From contig NZ_AUDW01000028.1 in assembly GCF_000425665.1 (NCBI RefSeq), positions 1 to 34,355 of the forward strand: a DNA stretch of 34,355 nt, in the 5' to 3' direction. A model generated the notes under the pieces. It was not told where the DNA came from, made no database searches, and saw only the letters and a program-made list of their open reading frames with translations. Positions 8,199 to 17,289 of the stretch are shown here, piece after piece. The first letter of the stretch is position 1, and the number at the start of each line of letters is the position of its first letter. A program made the position numbers and the translations under genes. The stretch is from Gemella cuniculi DSM 15828. Lineage in GTDB: Bacteria > Bacillota > Bacilli > Staphylococcales > Gemellaceae.

Positions 8199-9680
8199 AT
8201 GAAAAATATAAAAATTAATGCTTTGGCGAGTTTAATGGTAAATATATTAAACATTGTATTCCCTTTGATAACTAATCCATATCTTACAAGAATACTAAGT
8301 AAGCCTAATTATAGTTATTTTAACACTGCAAATACGTGGGCAAGTTTTGTTATACCTTTGGCTGCTTTTGGAATTTATAATTATGGAATTAGAGCAATCA
8401 GTAAAGTTAAAGACGATAAAGAGGCGATTAATTATGTATTTTCAAAATTATTTTACATATCCGTAATCACCTCCATTATAATAACAGGAATATACTTTTT
8501 ATTTATAGATTTTTGTACAAATATAGAAAATCTAAAAATATTATACTATATATTGGGAATTCAGGCTTTATTTCAATTTTTAAATATTGAGTGGATGAAT
8601 GAGGCATATGAAAATTATACTTTTATCCTATATAAAACTTTATTTATTAGAATAACTATGCTTATCTCTATCTTCGTATTTATAAAAACAGAAGATGATA
8701 TCATTCCTTATGCTATTATTATGAGTGCTACTACTATTCTTAACTATTTACTTAGCTTTATATGGATAAAAAAAGAAGTTAGTTTTGTAAAAATTCCATT
8801 TAAAAAATTAATCAGTTCTATAAAAGGATTGACAACAATGTTACTTTTAGCCAATGCTAATATGCTTTACACTTTGTTAGACAGAATGTTTATAACAAAT
8901 GGTAATAATGAAAATTATATTTCTTATTACACTATTGCACTAAGCATTGTTATGCTAATTGCAAATGTCTTAAGTGGAGCTCTTAATGTGGCAATTCCAC
9001 GTTTAAGTTATTATCTAGGAAAAAAAGACTACTCTTCCTATTCTTATCTAGTAAATCAATCAAGTTCTATATTTTTCTTTTTGATAATACCAGTTAGTTT
9101 TGGTCTAATTATATTGGGGCCTTATGCTACTGTTATATACTCTTCTGATAAATATATAGAAGCTGGGATTGTAACGAGTATTTTTGCACTTAGAACTATT
9201 ATTTGGGCGATTGAACTCATATTAGGGAAACAAATTATTTTTATTAATGATTATGAAAGTAAACTTACATTATTCTATTTTATAGGCGGTAGTATAAATG
9301 TTATTCTAAATACTTTACTCTTCATAAATAGTATTTATAAACCAGAGTATTATATAGGAACAACAATTATTGCCGAATTCGCTGTAGTTTTACTGGAAAT
9401 TATTTTTATAAAAACACACAATCTTATTTCTCTAAAACCTATATTTAACATTTTTACAAAATTCAGTCTAATCTCACTTGGATTTATTCCAATATATTAT
9501 ATTTTTAAAACCGTGCTAAAAATATATTCTTATGAAATAACCACTAATATGTTAATTATGATTTTCTTAGTAATGAGCATTTCTGCTGTATACTATATTG
9601 TAACTTTAATTGTTATCAAAGATAAAACTGTACTTTCTATGATTAACATAATCAATATTAAAATTAGGAGAAAACTATGA
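8199..9680 (+). CDS. tacF: TacF-like teichoic acid flippase
   Basis: 493 residues from ATG 8199, which has AGAGGA 11 bases upstream. A polytopic membrane protein of the Wzx/MOP polysaccharide flippase superfamily with about 14 hydrophobic segments. The opening KNIKINALASLMVNILNIVF and the blocks LGIQALFQFLNIEWMNEAYENY and FIWIKKEVSFVKI resemble pneumococcal TacF, which moves undecaprenyl-linked teichoic acid chains outward and, in pneumococcus, favours choline-bearing chains. It stands divergent from tarI as in pneumococcus, but the licD1-licD2 genes that follow tacF there are replaced here by a pce-like gene whose ATG overlaps the tacF stop. It is the only flippase in the window, so it should also serve the operon at 11442-17255. 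Confidence 0.88.
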   Translation: MKNIKINALASLMVNILNIVFPLITNPYLTRILSKPNYSYFNTANTWASFVIPLAAFGIYNYGIRAISKVKDDKEAINYVFSKLFYISVITSIIITGIYFLFIDFCTNIENLKILYYILGIQALFQFLNIEWMNEAYENYTFILYKTLFIRITMLISIFVFIKTEDDIIPYAIIMSATTILNYLLSFIWIKKEVSFVKIPFKKLISSIKGLTTMLLLANANMLYTLLDRMFITNGNNENYISYYTIALSIVMLIANVLSGALNVAIPRLSYYLGKKDYSSYSYLVNQSSSIFFFLIIPVSFGLIILGPYATVIYSSDKYIEAGIVTSIFALRTIIWAIELILGKQIIFINDYESKLTLFYFIGGSINVILNTLLFINSIYKPEYYIGTTIIAEFAVVLLEIIFIKTHNLISLKPIFNIFTKFSLISLGFIPIYYIFKTVLKIYSYEITTNMLIMIFLVMSISAVYYIVTLIVIKDKTVLSMINIINIKIRRKL

Positions 9681-11170
9681 AAAAAATACTAAAAATTTAT
9701 AAAATACCTATATTCATATTAGTAACATGCCTCACTTTTTTTCTAGCAAATACTTCTGATATCTCTGCAAAAGATAGACTTCATATTATTACAGTCGCAG
9801 AATATTCAGATGCAATAATACTGGAAAGTGACGGGCATTTTGCCATGATTGATACTGGCGAAGATTTTTCTTTTCCTGACGGTTCGAATCCAAAATATCC
9901 TTTCCGTGACGGAATAACTACAGATTCCAAAAAAGTTACAGAAGACCGTTTATTAGCACATATCAAAAAACTTGGAATTAAAAAGTTTGATTTTGTATTA
10001 ATTACTCATACTCATTCCGATCATATTGGAGCCGCACATGATATATTAAAATCTATCCCAACTGATAAGTTATATTTAAAAAAATATAGTGATGATCGTA
10101 TTTCAGACAAAAACAGATTATGGGATAATTTATATGGCTATGACAGAGCTTTAGCTGCTGCAAAAGAAAAAGGTGTAAAAATAATTCAAAATATTACAAA
10201 ACAGGATTCTTTTATTAAACTAGGGAATATAACAATTAACCTATTAAATTATGAGAATGAATACGATAAACACGGAAATCTCAGCAAGGTTTATGATGAA
10301 AATTTAAATTCCATATTGGCCATTCTTAATATTAAAAATACTAAAATATTTCTTGGTGGTGATTTGGAAAATACAGAATTAAAAAAAGAAGATTACTTTG
10401 CTCCACTTATAGGAAAAGTTGATGTTATGAAATTCAATCATCACATGGAAACTACAAAATCTAACACAAAAAATTTTGTAAATACATTAAATCCAAAATA
10501 CATGATTAAAACGGGAATTAATCGCATTGAAGAAAATTACAAGAAATACCTTGATGAAAAAAATGTAAATATAATAAACGCTGGTAGAAGAGATATTGCT
10601 GCAATAGTCTTAGACTTTGATAGTGGAAAAGTTATTGATGTTTCAAAAGAATTTCCACATTATGGATTTTACTATGAAAATAATACTCTTAAATTCAAAG
10701 ATTGGAACGGAAACTATCCCCCCGAAGGTTGGGTTCAACACGACGACAACTGGTATTATTTTAAAAATAATGGTGAAGTTACGGTAAAATGGGAAAAAAT
10801 TGACAATAACTGGTTCTTATTTAGTGATGATGGAAAACTAAAAGATGGTTTAGTTGAAGATAATAATAATTTTTACTATATTGATAAAAACAAAGGCATG
10901 CTCTCAAAGACCTGGAAAGAACACAATTCTAAAAATATTTATCTCAAATCAAATGGTCAGATGGCAAAAGATGAATGGGAGAATTGGTATCATTTTGAAA
11001 AGGATGGCACTATTAGTAAAAATAAATGGATCGGTCTTCTTTACATAAATGACAAAGGGCAATATAATCCATTTAATTTTAGAAATATCCCTCTGTTTCT
11101 ATTAACTCTAATAGTTACTATTATTGTAGTAAAAAAAGTTTTAAAAAACCATTATAATCGAACCTATTAA
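9677..11170 (+). CDS. pce: Pce/CbpE-like phosphorylcholine esterase with choline-binding repeats and C-terminal membrane segment
   Basis: 497 residues. Signal peptide at 1-31 (hydrophobic core IPIFILVTCLTFFLA, end near SAK). A metallo-beta-lactamase fold follows: MIDTGED with D60, the zinc motif HTHSDH at 111-116, GGDLEN with D229, and FNHH at 253-256, all expected of pneumococcal Pce. Residues about 350-465 are degenerate choline-binding repeats (GWVQHDDNWYYFKNNGE, WFLFSDDGKL, WYHFEKDGTI). From about 470 a hydrophobic stretch (IPLFLLTLIVTIIVV) and a basic tail suggest a membrane anchor that I do not recall in pneumococcal Pce. It should remove PCho from teichoic acid outside the cell. The ATG overlaps the tacF stop (ATGA), so translation is probably coupled. 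Confidence 0.87.
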   Translation: MKKILKIYKIPIFILVTCLTFFLANTSDISAKDRLHIITVAEYSDAIILESDGHFAMIDTGEDFSFPDGSNPKYPFRDGITTDSKKVTEDRLLAHIKKLGIKKFDFVLITHTHSDHIGAAHDILKSIPTDKLYLKKYSDDRISDKNRLWDNLYGYDRALAAAKEKGVKIIQNITKQDSFIKLGNITINLLNYENEYDKHGNLSKVYDENLNSILAILNIKNTKIFLGGDLENTELKKEDYFAPLIGKVDVMKFNHHMETTKSNTKNFVNTLNPKYMIKTGINRIEENYKKYLDEKNVNIINAGRRDIAAIVLDFDSGKVIDVSKEFPHYGFYYENNTLKFKDWNGNYPPEGWVQHDDNWYYFKNNGEVTVKWEKIDNNWFLFSDDGKLKDGLVEDNNNFYYIDKNKGMLSKTWKEHNSKNIYLKSNGQMAKDEWENWYHFEKDGTISKNKWIGLLYINDKGQYNPFNFRNIPLFLLTLIVTIIVVKKVLKNHYNRTY

Positions 11171-11236
11171 TAAAATATATTATATTTAAACTCATACACT
11201 GTACAAAAAAATTATTTCATATTCCAAAAAATATTA

Positions 11237-11270
11237 AAGATTGAGCCTAATTCTTATAAGACTCAATCTT
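11237..11270 (+). terminator. Terminator of tacF-pce
   Basis: AAGATTGAG (11237-11245) pairs perfectly with CTCAATCTT (11262-11270), followed by ATTTTTTATT: a standard intrinsic terminator 67 bases past the pce stop. Confidence 0.8.
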
Positions 11271-11332
11271 ATTTTTTATTCATTGATTTTTTATTATCTT
11301 TAAAAGCTTAAATATTAAAAATAGTGTTAAAA

Positions 11333-11429
11333 AGGTATTAGGTCATAAATACAATACCTCACTGTTTAAAATATTCATATACTTATCAAAAAAGTAGTTA
11401 AAGAAAAGTTTTTTCATTTTTTTACCACT
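11333..11429 (-). terminator. Terminator region of the 11442-17255 operon
   Basis: Two minus-strand hairpin candidates lie beyond the last stop codon. At 11393-11429, AGTGGTAAA pairs with TTTAACTACT (one bulge, one G-U), followed by TTTTTTG. At 11333-11359, AGGTATT pairs with AATACCT, followed by TTTTTAAC. Either or both could end the transcript. The remainder of 11281-11441 shows nothing else. Confidence 0.5.
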
Positions 11430-11441
11430 AATAGTTTAGCA

Positions 11442-12155
11442 CTAACTCAAAATCAAATTGACTTTTGCAAATTCTGAAGATTTTTTTTTATATATAGGAT
11501 TTTCTTTCCAATTATAGTTTGTATTAGGTATTTCAAAATCTTCACCATAAAGATAACTTAGATATTCTTTTGTATTACTTGGAATTTTTACTTTTTCATT
11601 TTTAAAGTCACATTCCTCTAGCCTTAAAAAAGGAATTTCATAATGATATACTTCATATCTTGTTGGTTTCCCTAAAGCATTTATCATAAAATATATTGTA
11701 TCCGTTCTTACCTTATTATCTACCAAGCTGTAAACAATAAAATCAACATTTAAACCTTTATAATTATATGATATCTCCACTAAATTATTATTATAATAAA
11801 ATTCCTTACTTCTTACAAAACCCTTCTCCAATAAGTAACTTTCCTTTTCAAGAAAATCTTCATAATCAGAGATTATAATTCCAAAATCCATATCTAAATC
11901 ATGATTAATAAAATTTTTTTCTCTATAATACCCTAATAAAGTCCCAAAATCCAACCATAAAGGGTATTCTCTCAACTTTGAATTGTATATTATATGCAAA
12001 ATTTCCCTAAAATTTCCCCTTAAAAGTTCACTTCTTGTAGAATCTAATTCTTTATTCGCTTTATCATTTAATTTTTTTATAAATATCCATTGTTTCACTA
12101 TATCCTTTTTATCACCTAAAAAACTAGCCAAACTTCTTTTAAACCATTGTAACAT
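11442..12155 (-). CDS. Divergent LicD-like phosphotransferase, candidate PCho or phospho-alditol transferase
   Basis: 237 residues, no signal peptide. Residues 67-92 read WLDFGTLLGYYREK...INHDLDMDFGI, the LicD/fukutin-type signature with a carboxylate triad D86, D88, D90. It is shorter than the LicD3-like protein two genes upstream and only distantly similar to it. LicD-family enzymes move phosphocholine or phospho-ribitol from CDP-linked donors to lipid-linked sugars. With no licD1/licD2 pair beside tacF, this is a candidate for the phosphocholine transferase, but the sequence alone does not settle substrate. ATG start has AGAGGA upstream. Last gene of a six-gene operon, 40 bases after the polymerase gene. 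Confidence 0.7.
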   Translation of the reverse strand: MLQWFKRSLASFLGDKKDIVKQWIFIKKLNDKANKELDSTRSELLRGNFREILHIIYNSKLREYPLWLDFGTLLGYYREKNFINHDLDMDFGIIISDYEDFLEKESYLLEKGFVRSKEFYYNNNLVEISYNYKGLNVDFIVYSLVDNKVRTDTIYFMINALGKPTRYEVYHYEIPFLRLEECDFKNEKVKIPSNTKEYLSYLYGEDFEIPNTNYNWKENPIYKKKSSEFAKVNLILS

Positions 12156-12195
12156 AATAAATCCTCTTTTTTATTATTCAATTATCGAGAAATCT

Positions 12196-13557
12196 CTATT
12201 CTTCTCCTCCATCCGTAGAAAGCATATTAAAATAATAGCTAATGCTTATAAACAATATCATACCCAATAAGGTAATTCCATAAAACGTCGAACTTAAAAA
12301 CAGATTTGATATTAAGATAACTATTAAAATTAAACTGATTGCCATTAATTCAACATTAACTATACTCCCTTTTCTTAGATGAACCATTATTTTACTTCCT
12401 AACGATTTCAACGTGGTCAATATAAAAATAGCCATTATCAAAAAACCTACTACTCCATTATAAAACAAAATTTCTATATAACCATTATGTGCAAAATAAT
12501 GTTCTTTTACTATATATTCTTCTGAATTATATTTTTTTGCAATCTCATACCAATTACCTGAAGAATACCCTAACACTGGTCTTTTAGGTACAAAATTCAA
12601 AGTTGACTTCCAAATAGTAAATCTATTATTGGATATATTATCCTCACTTGTATCTGTTCTTTCTAATGAGAGATTATTTTCATTATTTAATTTCCCTTGA
12701 TGCTTAATTAGTTCTTCTTTGTTATAACTTAAATATTGTACACCTGCTAAACCAATGCTCTTATAACTAAAAAATACTATCGCTAATACAGCTATGACTT
12801 TTAATAGTGTTTTAGGATATTCTTTTCTATAAAATAACATTATTGCGTATACTAATGAGACGATCATTAAGCATATATAAGCTGTTCTTGAACCAGATAA
12901 TACTACATAAATATAATTTAATAAAATTGCTATCCAAGTTAGTACAGTATAATTTTTTTTAATTTTCTTAAGATTAACTATTAAAAAAATTATTACTATC
13001 AATGATGTTATTGATAAATAATTTGGATCTGCAAATATCCCAAATAATCTTGATTCAACAAAACCTTGCCTAATAATTTTCCCTCTATAGTCGTGTACTC
13101 TGTAACCTTTTAACAATATAAACTGCGCTATTGAAATTGATACGCCAATCGTATTTAAAACAGCAATCACATAAAAGAACGTATAGTATATTTTTTTATT
13201 TAACTCTGCTCTAAATAACTTAAACATTGGGAATATCGCAAAAAAGTAAATTATAAAAACTACTATATTTTTTATATTAGTTGAATAACCATAATTTGCG
13301 ACTAAAATACACGTTAATACATTGAAAATGAAGAACAAAATTAAATAATTAATACTTCTTACTTTCAAATAAACTTTTTTTATAATTAAATTATATCCAG
13401 CTAAAAATAATCCCAACAAAGTCATACCTCCAGTGATTATCTTATTAGCGGATATAAACTGTAATGGAACTATTAATCCACACATACAATATACAGCAAC
13501 TATTAAAATAAATATAAAATTTATTTTATAATAGTTCTCATCTATTAATTTCAACAT
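12196..13557 (-). CDS. Wzy/TarP-like teichoic acid or polysaccharide polymerase
   Basis: 453 residues with about 11 hydrophobic segments, no conventional signal peptide. Typical O-antigen ligase/polymerase (Wzy_C) marks are present: FADPNYL (175-181), SGSRTAY (221-227), a long extracytoplasmic loop at about 275-355 with NRFTIWKSTL and VLGYSSGNW, and AHNGYIEILFYNGVVG with H357. In pneumococcus a protein of this family (TarP) is proposed to polymerise teichoic acid repeats, and the operon context favours that role over a capsule polymerase. It starts 9 bases after the preceding glycosyltransferase gene, with CTAGGAG as ribosome binding site. Confidence 0.8.
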   Translation of the reverse strand: MLKLIDENYYKINFIFILIVAVYCMCGLIVPLQFISANKIITGGMTLLGLFLAGYNLIIKKVYLKVRSINYLILFFIFNVLTCILVANYGYSTNIKNIVVFIIYFFAIFPMFKLFRAELNKKIYYTFFYVIAVLNTIGVSISIAQFILLKGYRVHDYRGKIIRQGFVESRLFGIFADPNYLSITSLIVIIFLIVNLKKIKKNYTVLTWIAILLNYIYVVLSGSRTAYICLMIVSLVYAIMLFYRKEYPKTLLKVIAVLAIVFFSYKSIGLAGVQYLSYNKEELIKHQGKLNNENNLSLERTDTSEDNISNNRFTIWKSTLNFVPKRPVLGYSSGNWYEIAKKYNSEEYIVKEHYFAHNGYIEILFYNGVVGFLIMAIFILTTLKSLGSKIMVHLRKGSIVNVELMAISLILIVILISNLFLSSTFYGITLLGMILFISISYYFNMLSTDGGEE

Positions 13558-13566
13558 TTTTATCTC

Positions 13567-14526
13567 CTAGTATTTTCTTCTGTTCACTATTTTTTTATAT
13601 AATTTTTTATTTATTAATAAACTAATAAAACCAATCTTTCTTCCTCTAGTAAACAGCTTATCGGTTAATATATTTTTAGTATTATTTTTTAGATAACCAA
13701 TTAATTCTTTTTCTAATTTTTCATCTTTGTATTCTTCGTCTAACAACAGTCTATCCAAAACATAAAAGTATGCCCAATTCAGCCTCGTTTGTGCCACGCC
13801 TGCTAGACTCGGATATTTTTCTTTTATTATCTTAGAATTCTGCTCATAGGCTTCAATAACATTTAAAAATTTTTTAGAAAATTTTTGGGTAGTGATACTA
13901 TTCTCTCTATGTACATAGTAATATTTTTTTTCGTTTGTTGCCACAATTTTCTCACACTTATCTAGCAATCTAATCATAATAAAAGCATCTTCTGCTATCT
14001 TACCTAATTCAAATTTTAAATCAGAAAATAAACTTTTTTTATACAATTTATTCACTGCTGTTACTGATAATATTTTTGCTTTCATAACCATTTTAATAGC
14101 TTTTTCGGAATTTAATTCCCATGTTTTTTTATTGACAACCTGAGACTCTGGAATATTATTATATACATCATAATGTCCACACATTGATAAATCAGCATCT
14201 GTATCCATTAGATTTTTTAATAAGATCTCGTACATATCATTATCAATATAATCATCACTATCTATAAACCCTATCAAATTTGACGTAGCAACTTCTATAC
14301 CTTTATTCCTTGCATCCGACAAACCACCATTTTCTTTATGAATAACTCTTATTCTAGCATCTTTTTCTGCTAACTTCTCACATATTTTTCCACTACTATC
14401 AGTAGAACCATCATCTACTAAAATAATTTCTAAGTTTTTATAGGTTTGGTTTATTATAGAATTTACACATTTTTCCAAATATTGTTCAACATTATATACT
14501 GGAACAATCACACTAATCTTATCCAT
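13567..14526 (-). CDS. Family 2 glycosyltransferase
   Basis: 319 residues. Cytosolic GT-A domain with ISVIVPVYNVEQYLEKC at the start, DDGSTD at 38-43, NGGLSDARNKG at 67-76 and the metal-binding DSDD at 89-92; the C-terminal part is basic and probably membrane-associated. It should add one sugar to an undecaprenyl-linked intermediate. It overlaps the LicD3-like gene by 8 bases and is followed 9 bases later by the polymerase, so it belongs to the same pathway. In pneumococcus a similar enzyme sits beside LicD3 and the polymerase; the sugar donor cannot be assigned here. Confidence 0.83.
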   Translation of the reverse strand: MDKISVIVPVYNVEQYLEKCVNSIINQTYKNLEIILVDDGSTDSSGKICEKLAEKDARIRVIHKENGGLSDARNKGIEVATSNLIGFIDSDDYIDNDMYEILLKNLMDTDADLSMCGHYDVYNNIPESQVVNKKTWELNSEKAIKMVMKAKILSVTAVNKLYKKSLFSDLKFELGKIAEDAFIMIRLLDKCEKIVATNEKKYYYVHRENSITTQKFSKKFLNVIEAYEQNSKIIKEKYPSLAGVAQTRLNWAYFYVLDRLLLDEEYKDEKLEKELIGYLKNNTKNILTDKLFTRGRKIGFISLLINKKLYKKIVNRRKY

Positions 14527-15355
14527 AATACTCCCCCTTGTACTTAATATAACTATTTTTCATATCAGTTAATATTGCATCATGATGTGGTATTTGCTTC
14601 TCCTTTGGCGGCGGTGTCATATAGTCACCAAAAGCTGTTTTTAAATATATATCATAACCGACAGGGATTGGCATTTGTGTATTTTCAAAATCTATAAATA
14701 AATTATCTTCAAATGCAGAAATCGGGTATTTTTTTTGCATGTAATGTGGACCTGAACAAAGTTCAATTATTCCGTCGCTATCTTCTTTTTTATATTTAAC
14801 CATCTCATACTCCGCTTTTTTCCATATTTTATAACGAAGACTTCTTGGTGTTATACCTAAAAGTATTTTACTCCCCCACTTCATTATACTACCATGTTTT
14901 TCAGGAATAGTTTGAGCACAAAATAGCGAATAAATTAATGCCCATCTTGTCTGTTTTTTTCTTTCTCTTTTATCTTTAGGGTAGTAGTCTAAAGGAATCA
15001 CATCCAAAGCTAACCCATGCGGCATATCCAAATCTTGCTGATATGGTTTTATACATGTAGTATTTTTATCTCTTATTGTAATAAATAAATTTCTATCAAC
15101 AAAATTTTTATCACTTTTTGACAAAAAATATTGCTCCTGTGCGTACTTATTCCAAAGTTCAGGTAATTTTTCATAATGGGCACGTGGCATAAAAAAATCT
15201 AAATCGTCGTCCCAAGGAATAAACCCCTTATTCCTCAAACCTCCTATTGCTCCTCCTCCACAAAGATAACATAGCAAGTTATGTTCTTTACAAAATGCAA
15301 CAAAATATTCAGCCATCTCTAAACTTTTGTCTTGTATTTCTTTTAAACTACTCAC
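14519..15355 (-). CDS. LicD3-like phosphotransferase
   Basis: 278 residues from GTG 15355-15353, behind GGAGG with a 6-base spacer. The LicD signature is complete: CYLCGGGAIGGLRNKGFIPW followed by DDDLDFFMPR with D49, D50, D51 and D53. Long blocks such as RWALIYSLFCAQTIPEKHG and PIPVGYDIYLKTAFGDYMTPPP resemble the LicD3 type of streptococci, proposed to transfer ribitol phosphate from CDP-ribitol to the lipid-linked sugar in pneumococcal teichoic acid synthesis. That fits TarI and TarJ encoded nearby. It overlaps the aminotransferase gene upstream and the glycosyltransferase gene downstream by 8 bases each. The substrate assignment is an inference from the family. Confidence 0.83.
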   Translation of the reverse strand: MSSLKEIQDKSLEMAEYFVAFCKEHNLLCYLCGGGAIGGLRNKGFIPWDDDLDFFMPRAHYEKLPELWNKYAQEQYFLSKSDKNFVDRNLFITIRDKNTTCIKPYQQDLDMPHGLALDVIPLDYYPKDKRERKKQTRWALIYSLFCAQTIPEKHGSIMKWGSKILLGITPRSLRYKIWKKAEYEMVKYKKEDSDGIIELCSGPHYMQKKYPISAFEDNLFIDFENTQMPIPVGYDIYLKTAFGDYMTPPPKEKQIPHHDAILTDMKNSYIKYKGEYYG

Positions 15356-16565
15356 CTACTACCTCCATCACTATTTCCTTGAAGTTCGTAATAATTACTT
15401 CCACATCACCATCACTTAAAAGAGTGTTAAGCGGTAAAGTTATTTCATTAACATAATATGAATAAGCATTAGGATAGTCTTTTATATCAAATCCTAAATT
15501 TTTATACGCTGTTAGTAGTGGCAGTGGCTTATAATGAACATTACAACTAATACCACGTTCAGCCATCTTTTCAATAATTTTCCCACGTTCTTCAAACGTT
15601 GCACCTTTGATATGTGTTATATAAAGATGTGATGAAGAACTATATCCTGATGTTCTATGTTTTAACGGAATTATTTTTGTTCCTTCAAAACCTTTGTTAT
15701 ACTTATCAACAAGATTATATCTTCTTCTTAAAAGTTCTGGATAACGATTAAGCTGCACTAATCCTAACGATGCTGCCAAATCAGTCATATTACATTTATA
15801 TCCTGGAATGACAATATCATATTCCCAAGAACCAGCTTTCATTTTAGAAAGAGCATCTTTTGTTTGACCATGAAGTGACAAGATTTGAAATTCTTTGTAC
15901 AACTGGTCATTATCAAAATTAGGATTTTCTCTCCAAGTAACACTGCCACCTTCTGCTGTTGTAAAATTCTTCACAGCATGGAATGAAAATGTAGAAAAAT
16001 CTGCTACAGCCCCAATTTTAACTCCCTTATACTCACTACCTAAAGCATGAGCTGCATCTGCAATAACCGCCACTCTTCCTAATTTTTCTTGATACTGACC
16101 ATTTGCTCTAAACAAATCTTTTTTGCTTTCAACTATATCAAAAATCTTGTCATAATCACAAGGAATTCCTCCTAGATCTACAGGGATTATCGCCTTTGTT
16201 TGTGACGTAATTGCTTGGGCTAATTTATCATAATCCATTTCAGCAGATTCTTTTTGAATATCCACCATTACCGCTGTTGCTCCGACATGATAAATTACAC
16301 TACAAGATGCTGTATAAGTCATCGCAGGAACGATAACTTCATCTCCTGGTCCAATTTCTAAAACTCTTAGTACTAATTCTAATGCTGCTGTTGCAGAATT
16401 TAAACATACTGTTTTTGGAGTTGTCGTAAAAGTTGATAACCTTTTTTCCAACTCTTTTGTCTTTGGTCCAGTTGTAATCCAACCAGATTTTAATGTATCT
16501 ATTACTTCGTTAATTTCATCATCTATTATATCAGGTGGTGAAAATGGTATATTATATTTTTTCAT
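15348..16565 (-). CDS. DegT/DnrJ/EryC1 aminotransferase, probable UDP-4-amino-sugar synthase
   Basis: 405 residues of the PLP-dependent sugar aminotransferase family. Visible features: SGWITTGPKTKELE (27-40), LNSATAALEL, DEVIVPAMTYTAS, cofactor-binding DAAHALGS (170-177), and the Schiff-base lysine K199 in SFHAVKNFTTAEGG. The probable reaction gives a UDP-4-amino-4,6-dideoxy sugar, such as the precursor of 2-acetamido-4-amino-2,4,6-trideoxygalactose (AATGal), the first sugar of pneumococcal teichoic acid. Its neighbour encodes the sugar phosphate transferase that would use this product. The 4,6-dehydratase supplying the keto-sugar is not in the window. Ribosome binding site TAGGAG; 9 bases after the upstream gene. 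Confidence 0.85.
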   Translation of the reverse strand: MKKYNIPFSPPDIIDDEINEVIDTLKSGWITTGPKTKELEKRLSTFTTTPKTVCLNSATAALELVLRVLEIGPGDEVIVPAMTYTASCSVIYHVGATAVMVDIQKESAEMDYDKLAQAITSQTKAIIPVDLGGIPCDYDKIFDIVESKKDLFRANGQYQEKLGRVAVIADAAHALGSEYKGVKIGAVADFSTFSFHAVKNFTTAEGGSVTWRENPNFDNDQLYKEFQILSLHGQTKDALSKMKAGSWEYDIVIPGYKCNMTDLAASLGLVQLNRYPELLRRRYNLVDKYNKGFEGTKIIPLKHRTSGYSSSSHLYITHIKGATFEERGKIIEKMAERGISCNVHYKPLPLLTAYKNLGFDIKDYPNAYSYYVNEITLPLNTLLSDGDVEVIITNFKEIVMEVVGE

Positions 16566-16574
16566 TTCTTGCTC

Positions 16575-17255
16575 CTATTTTACTACTGCTACCGCAGTTT
16601 TTATCATTATTTTAATATCATTTATAATACTAAACTCTTTGATATATTTTAAGTTATATTCCATTTTATCAGGAAGAATTTTTTCTATATAAATGTCGTC
16701 GATACTTATTCCACTTTCCTTATACTTTTCTATAACTTCATCTTCATCCTTATATTCGATACTTGCTGGCGAGGTTATTCCAGCCGGAAGTAAAAGTGTT
16801 GCATTCATTTCATCAGTATATCTATCAACATACTTTTTCACCTCTGGTCTTACTCCTACAAAACTCATATCCCCAATAAGCACATTAATAAGTTGAGGAA
16901 GTTCATCAAGTCGAAGTTTTCTGAGTTTTTTCCCAACTTTACTAATGCGAGGATCATTTTGTTCGGTTACTGCCGCACCCAACTTATCAGCATCTTTTAC
17001 CATCGTTCTAAATTTAAAAATTTTAAAAGTTCTTCCATAAGTCGTAATACGTTCCTGCCTATAAAAAACAGGTCCTTCACTATCAAGTTTTATCCAAATC
17101 GCCAAAATTAATATTATAGGCGATAAAAAAATAAGTAATACAAGTGCCAATATCTTATCCAATAATAATTTTAAAAATAACGAACCTCTTCTACTCCTTA
17201 TAATATTCTTATATTTTTTTACAATTTCAGTTTCAAATCTCTTATCTACACTCAT
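16575..17255 (-). CDS. Undecaprenyl-phosphate sugar-phosphate transferase (PglC-like, initiating enzyme)
   Basis: 226 residues: a short monotopic phosphoglycosyl transferase without the large N-terminal membrane domain of WbaP types. One hydrophobic segment at about 28-54 (LLDKILALVLLIFLSPIILI) is followed by GPVFYRQERI, FKIFKFRTM (77-85), then LRLDELPQLINVL with the probable catalytic D117-E118 pair, and GDMSFVGVRPE. It transfers a sugar phosphate from a UDP-sugar to undecaprenyl phosphate, starting repeat-unit synthesis; the adjacent aminotransferase suggests the sugar is AATGal. It is the first gene of the six-gene operon, with an extended -10 promoter at 17290-17298. Confidence 0.87.
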   Translation of the reverse strand: MSVDKRFETEIVKKYKNIIRSRRGSLFLKLLLDKILALVLLIFLSPIILILAIWIKLDSEGPVFYRQERITTYGRTFKIFKFRTMVKDADKLGAAVTEQNDPRISKVGKKLRKLRLDELPQLINVLIGDMSFVGVRPEVKKYVDRYTDEMNATLLLPAGITSPASIEYKDEDEVIEKYKESGISIDDIYIEKILPDKMEYNLKYIKEFSIINDIKIMIKTAVAVVK

Positions 17256-17289
17256 CGTACACCTTGTATAAATTTTTATTAATTACTAA

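Noticed and set aside
11442-17255. Capsule (cps) locus
   Set aside because: The gene content has no wzg/wzh/wzd/wze regulators or Wzx of its own, and the LicD3-like, aminotransferase and PglC-like proteins fit pneumococcal teichoic acid synthesis better.
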